The notes under the pieces are model-generated. The model did not search any database and had not been told where the DNA came from. It saw nothing but the letters and a program-made list of their open reading frames with translations. The translations under genes were made by a program, and so were the position numbers. A stretch of 64,000 bases of DNA from positions 1-64,000 of the forward strand of contig CAVRVH010000007.1 of the NCBI GenBank assembly GCA_963724665.1. Reading direction: 5' to 3'. This DNA comes from DASUPK01 sp963724665 (lineage in GTDB: Bacteria > Actinomycetota > Thermoleophilia > Solirubrobacterales > 70-9). The number at the start of each line of letters is the position of its first letter. Position 1 is the first letter of the stretch. Below, in pieces: positions 40,410 to 48,597 of this stretch.

Positions 40410-40719
40410 GCCCAAATCGAGGCCGGCCGGCCGGGGACCTGCAACGAGCCGTGCACCCGATTTCAGCCGCTGAGACGCCTCAGGCGCCCCGTCGCGAGGG
40501 TTCCGCAGGGTGGTTCTAGAAATACGTCATTTGCAGGGCTTTTCAGGGGTCTCAACCAAGTCTAGACCTCGACCTCGATAGTAGAGTCACCCCCGCCCAA
40601 CTCTCAAGCCAGGGTTGAGACTACAGGCTTGCGCGGTGCAGGAAACCGCGTATCGTGTCCGTAAATCGGTACTGCCCCTCGACCGAATCAGCGGTGAGGG
40701 GCTCGGAGCAGGACCAACA
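40410..40719 (+). promoter_or_regulatory. ftsQ-ftsZ spacer with inverted repeats and candidate ftsZ promoter
   Basis: 310 bases, no gene seen. A GGCCGGCCGGCC palindrome near 40422 follows ftsQ and may end transcription. GTCTCAACC (40549) and GGTTGAGAC (40613) form a perfect 9-base inverted repeat; the second copy also closes a short TCTCAA/TTGAGA stem with 40602. Candidate promoter TTGCGC (40629) - 16 - TATCGT (40651), giving a leader of about 60 bases with GGAG/AGGA before ftsZ. Confidence 0.45.
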
Positions 40720-41799
40720 ATGGAAACGTCATATCTGGCCGTAATCAAGGTCGTCGGAGTGGGTGGCGGCGGTTCAAATGCCGTCAGCCGGATGGTCGAC
40801 GCGGGTCTCCGCGGCGTGGAATTCGTCGCGGTCAACACCGATGCGCAGGCCCTGCAGGCCTGTGACGCCGACGTCAAGATCGGCATCGGCCACAACCTGA
40901 CCAAGGGCCTCGGCGCGGGCGCGAACCCCGAGGTCGGCGCCGGCGCAGCGGCCGAGTCTCGCGACGAGATCAAGGATGCGCTGAAGGGCGCGGACATGAT
41001 CTTCATCACCTGCGGCGAGGGTGGCGGCACGGGTACCGGCGCGGCCCCGGTGATCGCCGAGATCGCCAAGCAGGAGATCGGCGCCCTCACCGTCGGCGCG
41101 GTCACCAAGCCCTTCGAGTTTGAGGGGAAGAAGCGCATGGCCCAGGCCGAGGAGGGGATCGACCGGCTCCGCAAGGAGGTCGACACCCTGATCACCGTCC
41201 CGAACGAGAAGCTGCTGCAGATCGTCGAGCGGCGGACCACGATCCTCGAGGCATTCCGCGAGGCCGACGACATCCTGCGCCAAGGCGTCCAGGGCATCAC
41301 CGACCTGATCACGATCCCCGGCTTGATCAACCTTGACTTCGCCGACGTCCGCCTGGTCATGCACCAGGCCGGCTCGGCGCTGATGGGCGTCGGCACCGGG
41401 ACCGGCGAGAACCGCGCCGTCGAGGCCGCCAAGGCGGCCATCACCTCGCCCCTGATCGAGGAGCAGATCGACGGCGCCAAGGGCATGCTGCTGAACGTCA
41501 CCGGCGGCGAGGACCTCGGCCTCTTCGAGGTCAACGAGGCCGCGCGACTGTGCATTCAGGCCGCCGATGCGAACGCCAACATCGTCTTCGGCGCCGTGGT
41601 CGACTCCTCGATGCACGAGGAGGTCCGCGTCACGGTGATCGCCACGGGCTTCGAGGGCTTCGAGATGATCGCCCGGGCGCCGGAGTTCACCGCCCGCGCC
41701 GCGGAGCGCCGCCCGGCGGCCGTCGGTCGGAGCCAGGAGTCGCTGTCCGACCTGCGGATCTCCGAGTCCGAGATCGACGTCCCGGACTTCCTGAAGTAG
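40720..41799 (+). CDS. ftsZ: Cell division GTPase FtsZ
   Basis: 359 residues. IKVVGVGGGGSNAVSRM, tubulin signature CGEGGGTGTGAAPVIAE, T7 loop GLINLDFADVR, short linker of about 25 residues and conserved C-terminal peptide SEIDVPDFLK that binds partners such as SepF or FtsW. No ftsA nearby, as expected for this group. ATG 40720 chosen because the protein aligns from METSYLAVIKVVG; the frame is open to 40615 but without family similarity. Confidence 0.97.
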   Translation: METSYLAVIKVVGVGGGGSNAVSRMVDAGLRGVEFVAVNTDAQALQACDADVKIGIGHNLTKGLGAGANPEVGAGAAAESRDEIKDALKGADMIFITCGEGGGTGTGAAPVIAEIAKQEIGALTVGAVTKPFEFEGKKRMAQAEEGIDRLRKEVDTLITVPNEKLLQIVERRTTILEAFREADDILRQGVQGITDLITIPGLINLDFADVRLVMHQAGSALMGVGTGTGENRAVEAAKAAITSPLIEEQIDGAKGMLLNVTGGEDLGLFEVNEAARLCIQAADANANIVFGAVVDSSMHEEVRVTVIATGFEGFEMIARAPEFTARAAERRPAAVGRSQESLSDLRISESEIDVPDFLK

Positions 41800-41805
41800 C
41801 GCCGG

Positions 41806-42204
41806 CTAGCTTCCCTGCAGGGCGCGGCGGGCATCGGCCTCGTCGGCCAGCAGAAACAACTCGACGCGGGTCACCTTGCCGTCGTCGTTGAAGGTCCACA
41901 CACCCAGGGACTCCAACTCCATTTCGATACCACTGCCGGCTCCGCGCGCCCTGGTGAACTGACGCGTCAGGACGCGGTTGTCGCCGGCCTCGAAGGACAA
42001 GAGCTCGGTCGCCTGGGACTCGAAGGCATCCGGCTCCATCCAGGCGCGCACAGCCTCAGCTCCGCGCAACTCCGGCAGCCCTCCGGTCCGCACAAAGACG
42101 ATTTCGGGATCGGCCCGTTCGATGGCGCGGTCGAAGTCACCACTGTTGATCGCCGCGTTCTGGTGGCGGATCGCCTCGACCATCTCCTCCTCGGTCAATG
42201 CCAT
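41806..42204 (-). CDS. SnoaL/NTF2-like protein
   Basis: 132 residues with the NTF2-like cone fold pattern (MVEAIRHQNAAINSGDFDRAIERA, LRGAEAVRAWMEP, VWTFNDDGKVTRVELF, DEADARRAL). Could be a small isomerase or ligand-binding protein; substrate unknown. ATG start 24 bases from the gcvT start on the other strand, with GATACT seven bases upstream on its own strand and no ribosome site, so probably leaderless. Confidence 0.8.
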   Translation of the reverse strand: MALTEEEMVEAIRHQNAAINSGDFDRAIERADPEIVFVRTGGLPELRGAEAVRAWMEPDAFESQATELLSFEAGDNRVLTRQFTRARGAGSGIEMELESLGVWTFNDDGKVTRVELFLLADEADARRALQGS

Positions 42205-42211
42205 GCGCGGC

Positions 42212-42219
42212 AGTATCGT
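42212..42219. promoter_or_regulatory. Overlapping divergent -10 elements for SnoaL gene and gcvT
   Basis: The 23-base spacer between two divergent start codons contains TATCGT (42214, plus strand, eight bases before gcvT ATG) and GATACT (42217-42212, minus strand, seven bases before the SnoaL ATG). They share four bases, so the two promoters cannot be occupied at once. Confidence 0.45.
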
Positions 42220-42227
42220 GCCCCGCG

Positions 42228-43310
42228 ATGGAAGCTGGGACGCTGAAGAGGACTCCGCTCTACGAGGCCCACGTCGAGGCCGGCGCGAAGCTCGTGCCGT
42301 TCGCCGGCTGGGAGATGCCGGTGGAGTACGACGGGATCAAGGCCGAGCACCTGCGTGTGCGCGAGTCGTGCGGCGTCTTCGACGTTTCCCACATGGGAGA
42401 GATCGAGACCGAGGGGCCTCAGGCGGCCGACCTCCTCCAGCGGCTGCTCTCCAACGACGTCTCGAAGATCCAGATCGGCGGCGCCCAGTACTCATGCCTC
42501 TGCCGCGAGGACGGAGGCGTGCTCGATGACCTCTTCACCTACCGGCTCGGCGAGGACCGCTACCTGACGGTCACGAACGCCTCGAACCACGAGCGCGACC
42601 TGGAGTGGTTCGAGGCCCACGCGGTCGAGTTCGAAGCCGAGGTCCACGACAGGATCGACGCATACGCGATGCTCGCGGTGCAGGGGCCGGAGGCGCGCCA
42701 GATCGTGCAGCGCATCACCGACGGCGAGTTGCCGCCTCGCTTCAAGACGGCGGAGCTTCCTGTGGCGGATTGCCCGACGCTCGTCTGCGGCACCGGCTAC
42801 ACGGGCGAGGACGGAGTGGAGCTGCTGATGGCGCCGGACGATGCCAGGACCGTCTGGGCTGCGCTGATCGGCGGCGGCGCGGGGCCCACTGGCCTCGGCG
42901 CGCGGGACACCCTTCGCCTCGAGGTCAACTACTGCCTCTACGGCAACGACCTGACGGAGGAGCGCACACCGATAGAGGCCGGGCTCGGCTGGTGCGTCAA
43001 GGAGGACACTGGCTTCACCGGCTCGGAGGCCTGCCGCCGGATCCGCGAGGAGGGGCCGAAAGAGGTCCTCGAGCCATTCGTGATCACCGGCGCCGGCATT
43101 CCGAGGCAGGGCAACCCGATCCTCTACGGCGACGAGCAGGTGGGCGAGGTGACCAGTGGGACCCTCTCGCCCAGCCTCGAGGTCGGCATCGGCATGGGGT
43201 ACGTCCGCACGAACCTGGCGGAGCCGGGAACGGCGATCGAGATCGACGTCCGGGGCAAGCGTCGTCCGGCCGAGATCCGCGAGCGGCCGCTCTACTCCAA
43301 GGACGGATAG
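42228..43310 (+). CDS. gcvT: Glycine cleavage system T protein (aminomethyltransferase)
   Basis: 360 residues. Releases ammonia and passes the methylene group from the H-protein arm to tetrahydrofolate. Start TPLYEAHVEAGAKLVPFAGW, EMPVEY, FDVSHMGEIE, YTGEDGVELL, LGARDTLRLEVNYCLYGNDL (folate-binding), GEVTSGTLSPSL. ATG 42228 follows TATCGT by eight bases with no ribosome site, so probably leaderless; GTG-less extension to 42198 rejected. gcvH follows after 11 bases. Confidence 0.95.
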   Translation: MEAGTLKRTPLYEAHVEAGAKLVPFAGWEMPVEYDGIKAEHLRVRESCGVFDVSHMGEIETEGPQAADLLQRLLSNDVSKIQIGGAQYSCLCREDGGVLDDLFTYRLGEDRYLTVTNASNHERDLEWFEAHAVEFEAEVHDRIDAYAMLAVQGPEARQIVQRITDGELPPRFKTAELPVADCPTLVCGTGYTGEDGVELLMAPDDARTVWAALIGGGAGPTGLGARDTLRLEVNYCLYGNDLTEERTPIEAGLGWCVKEDTGFTGSEACRRIREEGPKEVLEPFVITGAGIPRQGNPILYGDEQVGEVTSGTLSPSLEVGIGMGYVRTNLAEPGTAIEIDVRGKRRPAEIRERPLYSKDG

Positions 43311-43321
43311 GTTTCCGGACA

Positions 43322-43717
43322 ATGGCCGACGAGAGCTATCCCGACGACCTTCGCTATCACCCCGAGCACGACTGGGCGCGCATCGAGGGCGACACAGCGA
43401 CCTTCGGAGTCACCTGGTACGCGCAGGACGCTCTGGGCGAGGTCGTTTTCTACGAGCCGCCCGACGTCGGCAAGGAAGTGAAGAAGGACGAGGCCTACGC
43501 CGAGGTCGAATCGGTGAAGGCCGTCTCAGACGTGTACGCGCCGCTCTCCGGCGAAGTGACAGAGACCAACGACGCGCTCTCGGAGAATCCGGAGAAGATC
43601 AACCAGGACCCGTACGGCGACGGCTGGATGGTCAAGGTGAAGCTCTCGGATCCCTCGGAGGCGGACGCTCTGATGGACGCGGCCGCCTACAAGAAGCTCC
43701 TCGAAGACTCCGACTAG
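43322..43717 (+). CDS. gcvH: Glycine cleavage system H protein
   Basis: 131 residues, lipoyl carrier. RYHPEHDWARIEGDTATFGV, ALGEVVFYEPPDVG, lipoylated Lys in AEVESVKAVSDVYAPLSG, then NPEKINQDPYGDGWMVKV. Shuttles the aminomethyl group between P, T and L proteins. ATG directly after gcvT; the P-protein genes are 1.8 kb further on. Confidence 0.96.
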   Translation: MADESYPDDLRYHPEHDWARIEGDTATFGVTWYAQDALGEVVFYEPPDVGKEVKKDEAYAEVESVKAVSDVYAPLSGEVTETNDALSENPEKINQDPYGDGWMVKVKLSDPSEADALMDAAAYKKLLEDSD

Positions 43718-43741
43718 GCTTGAGGCCATGAGGCAGGTGCC

Positions 43742-44491
43742 GTGAGCGGTCAGGCGATCGGGCTTGCCGTCTCGGTCTTTCTCGCTTGCGCGGTCGAGGC
43801 CGTGGAGGCGCTGACGATCGTGCTCGCCGTCGGGACGACGCGCAGCTGGCGCTCCACACTGGGCGGTGCGGCGGTAGCCGTGCTCGCGCTTGCGGCGGTG
43901 ACGGCCATCCTGGGCCCGAGGTTGACCTCGCTCCCGATCAACTCGCTGCGACTCGTCGTCGGCGGCCTGCTCCTGGTCTTCGGGCTGCAATGGCTGCGCA
44001 AGGCAATCCTGCGAGGCGCCGGCCTCAAGTCCATTCACGACGAGGAGGAGCTCTATCGCGAGCAGGCCGCCGCGGCGACGGCGATGGGCGCGCCCGACGA
44101 CGGATTTGATCCCTACTCGTTCGTCATCTCCTTCAAGGGGGTCCTGCTCGAGGGCCTGGAGGTCGTCTTCATCGCGCTCACCTTCGGCGCGAACCAGGGG
44201 CGCCTCGGCCTGGCGGCGGCTGCGGCTGCGGCGGCGGTCGTGCTGGTGGCGGCGATCGGATTCGTGATCCGTGCCCCTCTGGCCCGGGTGCCGGAGAACG
44301 CAATGAAGTTCAGCGTCGGGGTCATGCTGACCTCGTTCGGGACCTTCTGGGGAGCCGAGGGCGCCGGCGCGGACTGGCCCGGCGGGGATGCGGCCCTGCT
44401 CGTCATCGTTCCGACGGTCTTGGTTTTTTCGCTCTTGCTGGTGCGGACCTTCCGCGCTCCCGCCGTCGAGGGTCAGGCGGTCGAGGCGTGA
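43742..44491 (+). CDS. Polytopic membrane protein with ExxE-type motifs (COG4280-like)
   Basis: 249 residues with about six membrane segments. Two acidic motifs, AVEAVEALTIVLA (residues about 17-29) and LLEGLEVVFIALTFG, resemble the repeated E-x-x-E elements of transporters such as FTR1 iron permease, placing Glu in two membrane helices; a charged cytoplasmic loop (HDEEELYREQ) lies between. Function unknown; ion transport is an inference. GTG start; stop overlaps the next small gene (GTGA), so the two are a pair. Confidence 0.65.
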   Translation: MSGQAIGLAVSVFLACAVEAVEALTIVLAVGTTRSWRSTLGGAAVAVLALAAVTAILGPRLTSLPINSLRLVVGGLLLVFGLQWLRKAILRGAGLKSIHDEEELYREQAAAATAMGAPDDGFDPYSFVISFKGVLLEGLEVVFIALTFGANQGRLGLAAAAAAAAVVLVAAIGFVIRAPLARVPENAMKFSVGVMLTSFGTFWGAEGAGADWPGGDAALLVIVPTVLVFSLLLVRTFRAPAVEGQAVEA

Positions 44492-44694
44492 ACCGGATCC
44501 GCGCAGGGGCGATCGGAATCTGGGACTTCATTGTCGGCGATGACTGGGTCACGGCGGCCGGGGTGGTCGGTGCGCTCGGGCTGACCGCTCTGGTCAGCGG
44601 GGGGAACGGGGCGTGGCTGGTCATGCCCCTCGCCGTGGCGCTTCTGCTCACGCTCTCGATTTGGCGCGAAGCGCGGAAGTCCAACCGGCGCTGA
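44488..44694 (+). CDS. Small membrane protein paired with the upstream transporter-like gene
   Basis: 68 residues, two membrane segments (DDWVTAAGVVGALGLTALVSG and AWLVMPLAVALLLTLSIW) with a basic end. GTG overlaps the previous stop by four bases. No family recognised beyond this pairing. Confidence 0.7.
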   Translation: MNRIRAGAIGIWDFIVGDDWVTAAGVVGALGLTALVSGGNGAWLVMPLAVALLLTLSIWREARKSNRR

Positions 44695-44713
44695 GCTGCT
44701 CGGCTACCCTGCC

Positions 44714-44770
44714 GCGCGAGCGATGAGGCTCGCTCCTAACCGCGGTTGACGCCGCTGATGGCCTCTACGT
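44714..44770 (+). ncRNA. Fluoride riboswitch (crcB motif)
   Basis: Matches the crcB RNA: stem GAGCGA/TCGCTC (44718-44723 and 44730-44735) around a TGAGGC loop, then AACCGC, stem GCGG/CCGC (44742 and 44752), and CTGATGGCCTCTAC. Loop GAGGC (44725) pairs with GCCTC (44761) as the pseudoknot. The same strand GGCCTC (44760-44765) can instead pair with GAGGTC (44790-44795), which covers the crcB Shine-Dalgarno, so fluoride binding should free the ribosome site and turn on translation. Confidence 0.88.
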
Positions 44771-44799
44771 CGTTGTCAAAGACACACAGGAGGTCCTCA

Positions 44800-45171
44800 G
44801 TGACATACGTGTTGGTCGCGATATTCGGCGCCGCTGGGGCGGTCAGCCGCTATTGGGTGGACGGCCGGATCAGCGAGCTGACCCACGGCCAGTTCCCCTG
44901 GGGGACGTTCGTCATCAACGTGGTCGGCGCATTCGCGCTCGGCCTGCTGGTGGCCGTTACGACCGAGCGACTCCTTCCGCATCCCAACTGGCGCGTGGCG
45001 CTCGGAATCGGCTACCTGGGCTCATTCACCACCTTCTCGACGTACGCATACGAGAGCGTCAAGCTCGCCGAGGACGGCGCGGTCGGTCTCGCTCTGGTGA
45101 ACTCCGTGGGAATGCTGGCCCTGGGCATGCTCGCTGCGTTCACCGGACTTGCGGTCGGGAGGACGCTGTGA
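44800..45171 (+). CDS. crcB: Fluoride exporter CrcB/Fluc
   Basis: 123 residues, four membrane segments. VAIFGAAGAVSRYWVDGRIS, TFVINVVGAFALGLLVA (Asn pore helix) and GYLGSFTTFSTYAYE (Phe box) are the channel signatures; acts as a dual-topology dimer that lets fluoride leave the cell. GTG 44800 is set by GGAGG six bases upstream; the longer frame to 44746 runs through the riboswitch and was rejected. Stop overlaps the DUF190 start. Confidence 0.95.
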   Translation: MTYVLVAIFGAAGAVSRYWVDGRISELTHGQFPWGTFVINVVGAFALGLLVAVTTERLLPHPNWRVALGIGYLGSFTTFSTYAYESVKLAEDGAVGLALVNSVGMLALGMLAAFTGLAVGRTL

Positions 45172-45512
45172 AGCTGGAGGGGGAGGGCAAGCTGCTGCGG
45201 ATCTTCATCGGCGAGTCCGACAAGCACGGGCGGAAGCCGCTGTACCAGGCGATCGTCGAGATGCTCCGGGAGGAGGGGATGGCCGGGGCGACCGTCCTGC
45301 GCGGGGTTGAGGGCTTCGGCGCGAACTCGCACCTGCACACGGCCCGCATCCTGCGGCTCTCGGAGGACCTTCCGATCGTGATCGAGGTGGCCGACACGGC
45401 CGAGAAGATCGAGGCGATCATGCCCAGGCTCGACGAGATGGTCACGGATGGGATGGTCACTCTGGAGAGGGTCGAGGTCGTCACCTATCGAGCCCAGGAG
45501 AAGGGCGATTAG
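45168..45512 (+). CDS. DUF190 (UPF0166) protein
   Basis: 114 residues, P-II-like ferredoxin-fold pattern: KLLRIFIGESDKHGRKPLYQ, GMAGATVLRGVEGFG, LPIVIEVADTAEKIEAIMP. DUF190 genes commonly adjoin crcB, and here the two overlap by four bases (GTGA), so a role in fluoride handling or channel regulation is inferred, not shown. Confidence 0.88.
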   Translation: MKLEGEGKLLRIFIGESDKHGRKPLYQAIVEMLREEGMAGATVLRGVEGFGANSHLHTARILRLSEDLPIVIEVADTAEKIEAIMPRLDEMVTDGMVTLERVEVVTYRAQEKGD

Positions 45513-45527
45513 CCGGGCGGCCCAGCC

Positions 45528-45543
45528 GGCCCATCGGTGGGCC
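45528..45543 (+). terminator. Hairpin after the crcB-DUF190 unit
   Basis: GGCCCA-TCGG-TGGGCC, a perfect six-pair stem with a four-base loop 16 bases past the DUF190 stop. No U-run. It ends four bases before the TACGAT that may be the gcvPA -10, so it may instead be an operator. Confidence 0.35.
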
Positions 45544-45562
45544 CGACTACGATGAGACGACC

Positions 45563-46948
45563 GTGAGCCGGTACACGTCCGCAACCGATCAGGACCGCCA
45601 GGAGATGCTCGACGCCGTCGGGGTCTCCTCCATCGACGAGCTCTTCGACGTCATCCCCGAGGCGGTTCGCCTCGGCCGGCCGCTCGAGCTGCCGGACGGC
45701 AAGCCCGAGACGGAGGTCTACGACAGGCTTGCCGGGCTGGCGGCCAGCAACGCCCACGCGGAGGCCGAGACGAGCTTCCTGGGCGCCGGGATGTACGACC
45801 ACTACGTCCCCGCGATCGTCGATGCGATCACCAGCCGCTCCGAGTTCCTGACGCCCTATACGCCTTACCAGCCCGAGATCTCCCAGGGCGGGCTGCAGGT
45901 GATGTTCGAGTTCCAGACAGCGATGTCGGAGCTCACCGGGCTGGCGGTGTCCAACGCCGCCCTCTACGAGGGACCGTCTGCGGTCGCTTCCGCCGCCTAC
46001 CTCGCGATCGGTGCGACCGGGCGGAAGAAGCTCGTCGCGTCTCGGGGCGTTCATCCCCATAGCCGAGAGGCCCTCGTCACCTACGGCGCCGGCTATGGCA
46101 CCGAGCTGGTCGAGGTCCCGCTCGAGAACGGCGCCACGAACGCCACCGCCCTGGCCGACGCGATCGATGACGAAACGGCCGCCGTGTTCCTGCAGCAGCC
46201 GAACTTCCTGGGTGGCGTCGAGGACATCGAGACGCTCGCGGCCAGGGCCAAGGAGGTCGGCGCGCTGGTGGTCGTTGCGTGCGACCCGATAGCGCTCTCG
46301 ATCCTGAAGCCGCCCGGCGAGTGCGGAGCGGACGTCGCCGTTGGGGAGGGCCAGCCGCTGGGCAACCGCCTCGACTACGGCGGCCCGTCGTTCGGCTTCT
46401 TCTGTGCGACGGATGAGCACATCCGCCGCATGCCGGGCCGCATCGCTGGTGAGACCACCGATGTCGACGGCCGCCGCGGCTTCGTCCTCACACTGCAAAC
46501 CCGCGAGCAGCACATCCGCCGCGAGAAGGCGACTCACAACATCTGCACCGCCCAGGCGCTGAACGCGCTCGCGGGCATGGTGCACCTCGCCTGGCTCGGC
46601 AAGCGCGGCTTCGTGGAGCTCGGGGAGCTCTTGGTTCGGCGTACCGCCTACGCGAGGGAGCGCCTGGCTGCCGTGGACGGCGTCGAGCTGCTTCACGATG
46701 CTCCCGTCGTCCGCGAGTTCGCGGTCACGCTGGATGCGCCGGTCGACCAGGTCCTGGATCGCTGCGCGGCCGACGGCATCGGCGCGGGCTATCCACTCGG
46801 GCGCGACTACCCGGAGCACGAGAACGGCCTCCTGGTCGCGATCACCGAACGGCGCAGCAAGGGGGACATCGATCGCCTCGCGGACGCTCTCGGGCGAGCC
46901 GTCGCCGATCTGCGCGGCTCGAAGGTCGCGGAGGGGGTGGCGTCGTGA
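45563..46948 (+). CDS. gcvPA: Glycine dehydrogenase (decarboxylating) subunit 1
   Basis: 461 residues, N-terminal half of the two-subunit P protein. RYTSATDQDRQEMLDAVGV, FLGAGMYDHYVPAIVDAITS, TPYTPYQPEISQGGLQVMFE, NRLDYGGPSFGFF. With gcvPB it decarboxylates glycine and loads the H-protein arm. GTG start nine bases after TACGAT, no ribosome site. Overlaps gcvPB by four bases. Confidence 0.95.
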   Translation: MSRYTSATDQDRQEMLDAVGVSSIDELFDVIPEAVRLGRPLELPDGKPETEVYDRLAGLAASNAHAEAETSFLGAGMYDHYVPAIVDAITSRSEFLTPYTPYQPEISQGGLQVMFEFQTAMSELTGLAVSNAALYEGPSAVASAAYLAIGATGRKKLVASRGVHPHSREALVTYGAGYGTELVEVPLENGATNATALADAIDDETAAVFLQQPNFLGGVEDIETLAARAKEVGALVVVACDPIALSILKPPGECGADVAVGEGQPLGNRLDYGGPSFGFFCATDEHIRRMPGRIAGETTDVDGRRGFVLTLQTREQHIRREKATHNICTAQALNALAGMVHLAWLGKRGFVELGELLVRRTAYARERLAAVDGVELLHDAPVVREFAVTLDAPVDQVLDRCAADGIGAGYPLGRDYPEHENGLLVAITERRSKGDIDRLADALGRAVADLRGSKVAEGVAS

Positions 46949-48483
46949 GCGAGAAGCTGACCGGTGCCGGACCCGAGCTGACCGAGACGCCCATGCAGCG
47001 AGACAAGGCCACCACGATCTACGAGCGCTCCGTCGAGGGGCGGCGCGCAGCGACCATGCCCGAGACCGGGGTTGACGAGCGCCGGATGGACGAGCTGATC
47101 CCCAAGGGCCTACTGCGCGAGAAGCCGGCAGAGCTTCCCGAGGTCTCGGAGCCCGAGATCGTCCGCCACTACAACCGGATCTCACGCCGGAACTTCGACC
47201 TCGACACCGGCTTCTACCCGCTCGGCTCGTGCACGATGAAGCACAACCCGCGCCTCAACGAACGGGTGGCCGCGCTGCCCGGTCACGCGCGGCTGCACCC
47301 GGCGCAGGAGCCGAAGCGCGCTCAGGGCGCTCTCGAGCTGATGTGGCTGCTCCAGCAGTCCCTCTCGGAGATCTGCGGCCTGCCCCACGTCAGCCTCCAG
47401 CCCTCGGCCGGCTCGCACGGCGAGCTCGCCGGGTTGCTCCTCACCCGCGCCTACCACGCCGATCGCGGCGAGAACCGGACGAAGGTCCTCACGCCGGACA
47501 CCGCTCATGGCACCAATCCCGCAACGGTGACGATGGCGGGCTACGAGGTCGTGAAGCTCGCCTCGAACGAGAAGGGGGGGATCGACCTCGACGACCTGCG
47601 CTCCAAGGCCGGCGACGACACCGCCTGCCTGATGCTCACCAATCCGAACACACTCGGGCTATTCGACGAGAACATCGAGGAGATCGCCTCCATCGTCCAC
47701 GAGGCGGGCGGCACCCTCTATTACGACGGCGCCAACCTGAACGCGATCATGGGCCACTGCCGGCCGGGCGACATGGGCTTCGACATCGTCCACGTCAACC
47801 TGCACAAGTCCTTCTCCCAGCCCCACGGCGGCGGTGGCCCGGGTGCCGGCCCGATCGCCTGCAGCGACCGCATCGAGCCCTTCCTGCCGCGCCCTCAGGT
47901 CGTGCGAAGCGAGCCGCAGAACGGGGGAGAGCCGAGCTTCGACCTCGACTTCGAGCGGCCCAAGTCGATCGGGCGGCTGCGCGGCTTCCAGGGTAATTTC
48001 GGCGTCTTCGTGCGCTCCTACGCGTACATCCTCAGCCTCGGTGGGGACGGCCTGCAGGAGGCCTCTGAGGCGGCCGTGCTGAACGCCAATTACCTACTGG
48101 CGAGACTGAGCGAGGGGAAGGCTGGGAAGTACACCCCGGTCGCTTTCGAGAACCGCCCGATGCACGAGTTCGTCCTCTCGGGAGCCCCGGCGAAGAAGGA
48201 GCTGGGCATCAAGACGCTCGACATCGCGAAGCGCCTGCTCGACTTCGGCATGCACCCGCCGACCGTCTACTTCCCGCTGCTCGTCGACGAGGCCCTGATG
48301 GTGGAGCCGACCGAGACCGAGACCCGAGAGACGCTCGATGTGTTCGCCGAGGCGATCGAAGCGATCCTGGAGGAGGCGGGGGAGGACGCCGAGATCGCAC
48401 AGAACGCGCCTTACACGACCCCGGTTCGCCGTCTTGATGAGGTCGCGGCAAACCGCAACCCAGTCGTCAGGCAGTCCTTCTAG
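46945..48483 (+). CDS. gcvPB: Glycine dehydrogenase (decarboxylating) subunit 2
   Basis: 512 residues, PLP-bearing half of the P protein. FYPLGSCTMKHNPRLNE, LQPSAGSHGELAGLL, DTAHGTNPATVTMAGY, and HVNLHKSFSQPHGGGGPGAG with the PLP Lys. GTG overlaps gcvPA stop. Completes gcvT-gcvH-gcvPA-gcvPB; the L protein is not in the window. Confidence 0.96.
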   Translation: MSEKLTGAGPELTETPMQRDKATTIYERSVEGRRAATMPETGVDERRMDELIPKGLLREKPAELPEVSEPEIVRHYNRISRRNFDLDTGFYPLGSCTMKHNPRLNERVAALPGHARLHPAQEPKRAQGALELMWLLQQSLSEICGLPHVSLQPSAGSHGELAGLLLTRAYHADRGENRTKVLTPDTAHGTNPATVTMAGYEVVKLASNEKGGIDLDDLRSKAGDDTACLMLTNPNTLGLFDENIEEIASIVHEAGGTLYYDGANLNAIMGHCRPGDMGFDIVHVNLHKSFSQPHGGGGPGAGPIACSDRIEPFLPRPQVVRSEPQNGGEPSFDLDFERPKSIGRLRGFQGNFGVFVRSYAYILSLGGDGLQEASEAAVLNANYLLARLSEGKAGKYTPVAFENRPMHEFVLSGAPAKKELGIKTLDIAKRLLDFGMHPPTVYFPLLVDEALMVEPTETETRETLDVFAEAIEAILEEAGEDAEIAQNAPYTTPVRRLDEVAANRNPVVRQSF

Positions 48484-48498
48484 CGACAGACGTCGCGA

Positions 48499-48536
48499 GG
48501 CGCCGACAGCCCCCTGGGTGCTCGGCTGCCGGCGCC
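48499..48536 (+). terminator. Terminator-like hairpin after gcvPB
   Basis: GGCGCCG-a-CAGCC pairs with GGCTG-c-CGGCGCC (12 pairs, one mismatch, 12-base loop) 16 bases past the gcvPB stop. There is no U-run, as is usual for high-GC actinobacterial terminators. It also lies past the end of the convergent reverse gene. Confidence 0.6.
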
Positions 48537-48597
48537 CCGGACTTTCAGGCGGGCGACGCTGCAACCCTGACTACGGGGCGCGCCGTCGCCTGGATCA

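Noticed and set aside
42205..42227. Glycine riboswitch before gcvT
   Set aside because: Only 23 bases separate the divergent starts; no room for one.
44746..44799. Longer CrcB start at 44746
   Set aside because: Lies inside the fluoride riboswitch and lacks a ribosome site; GTG 44800 follows GGAGG.
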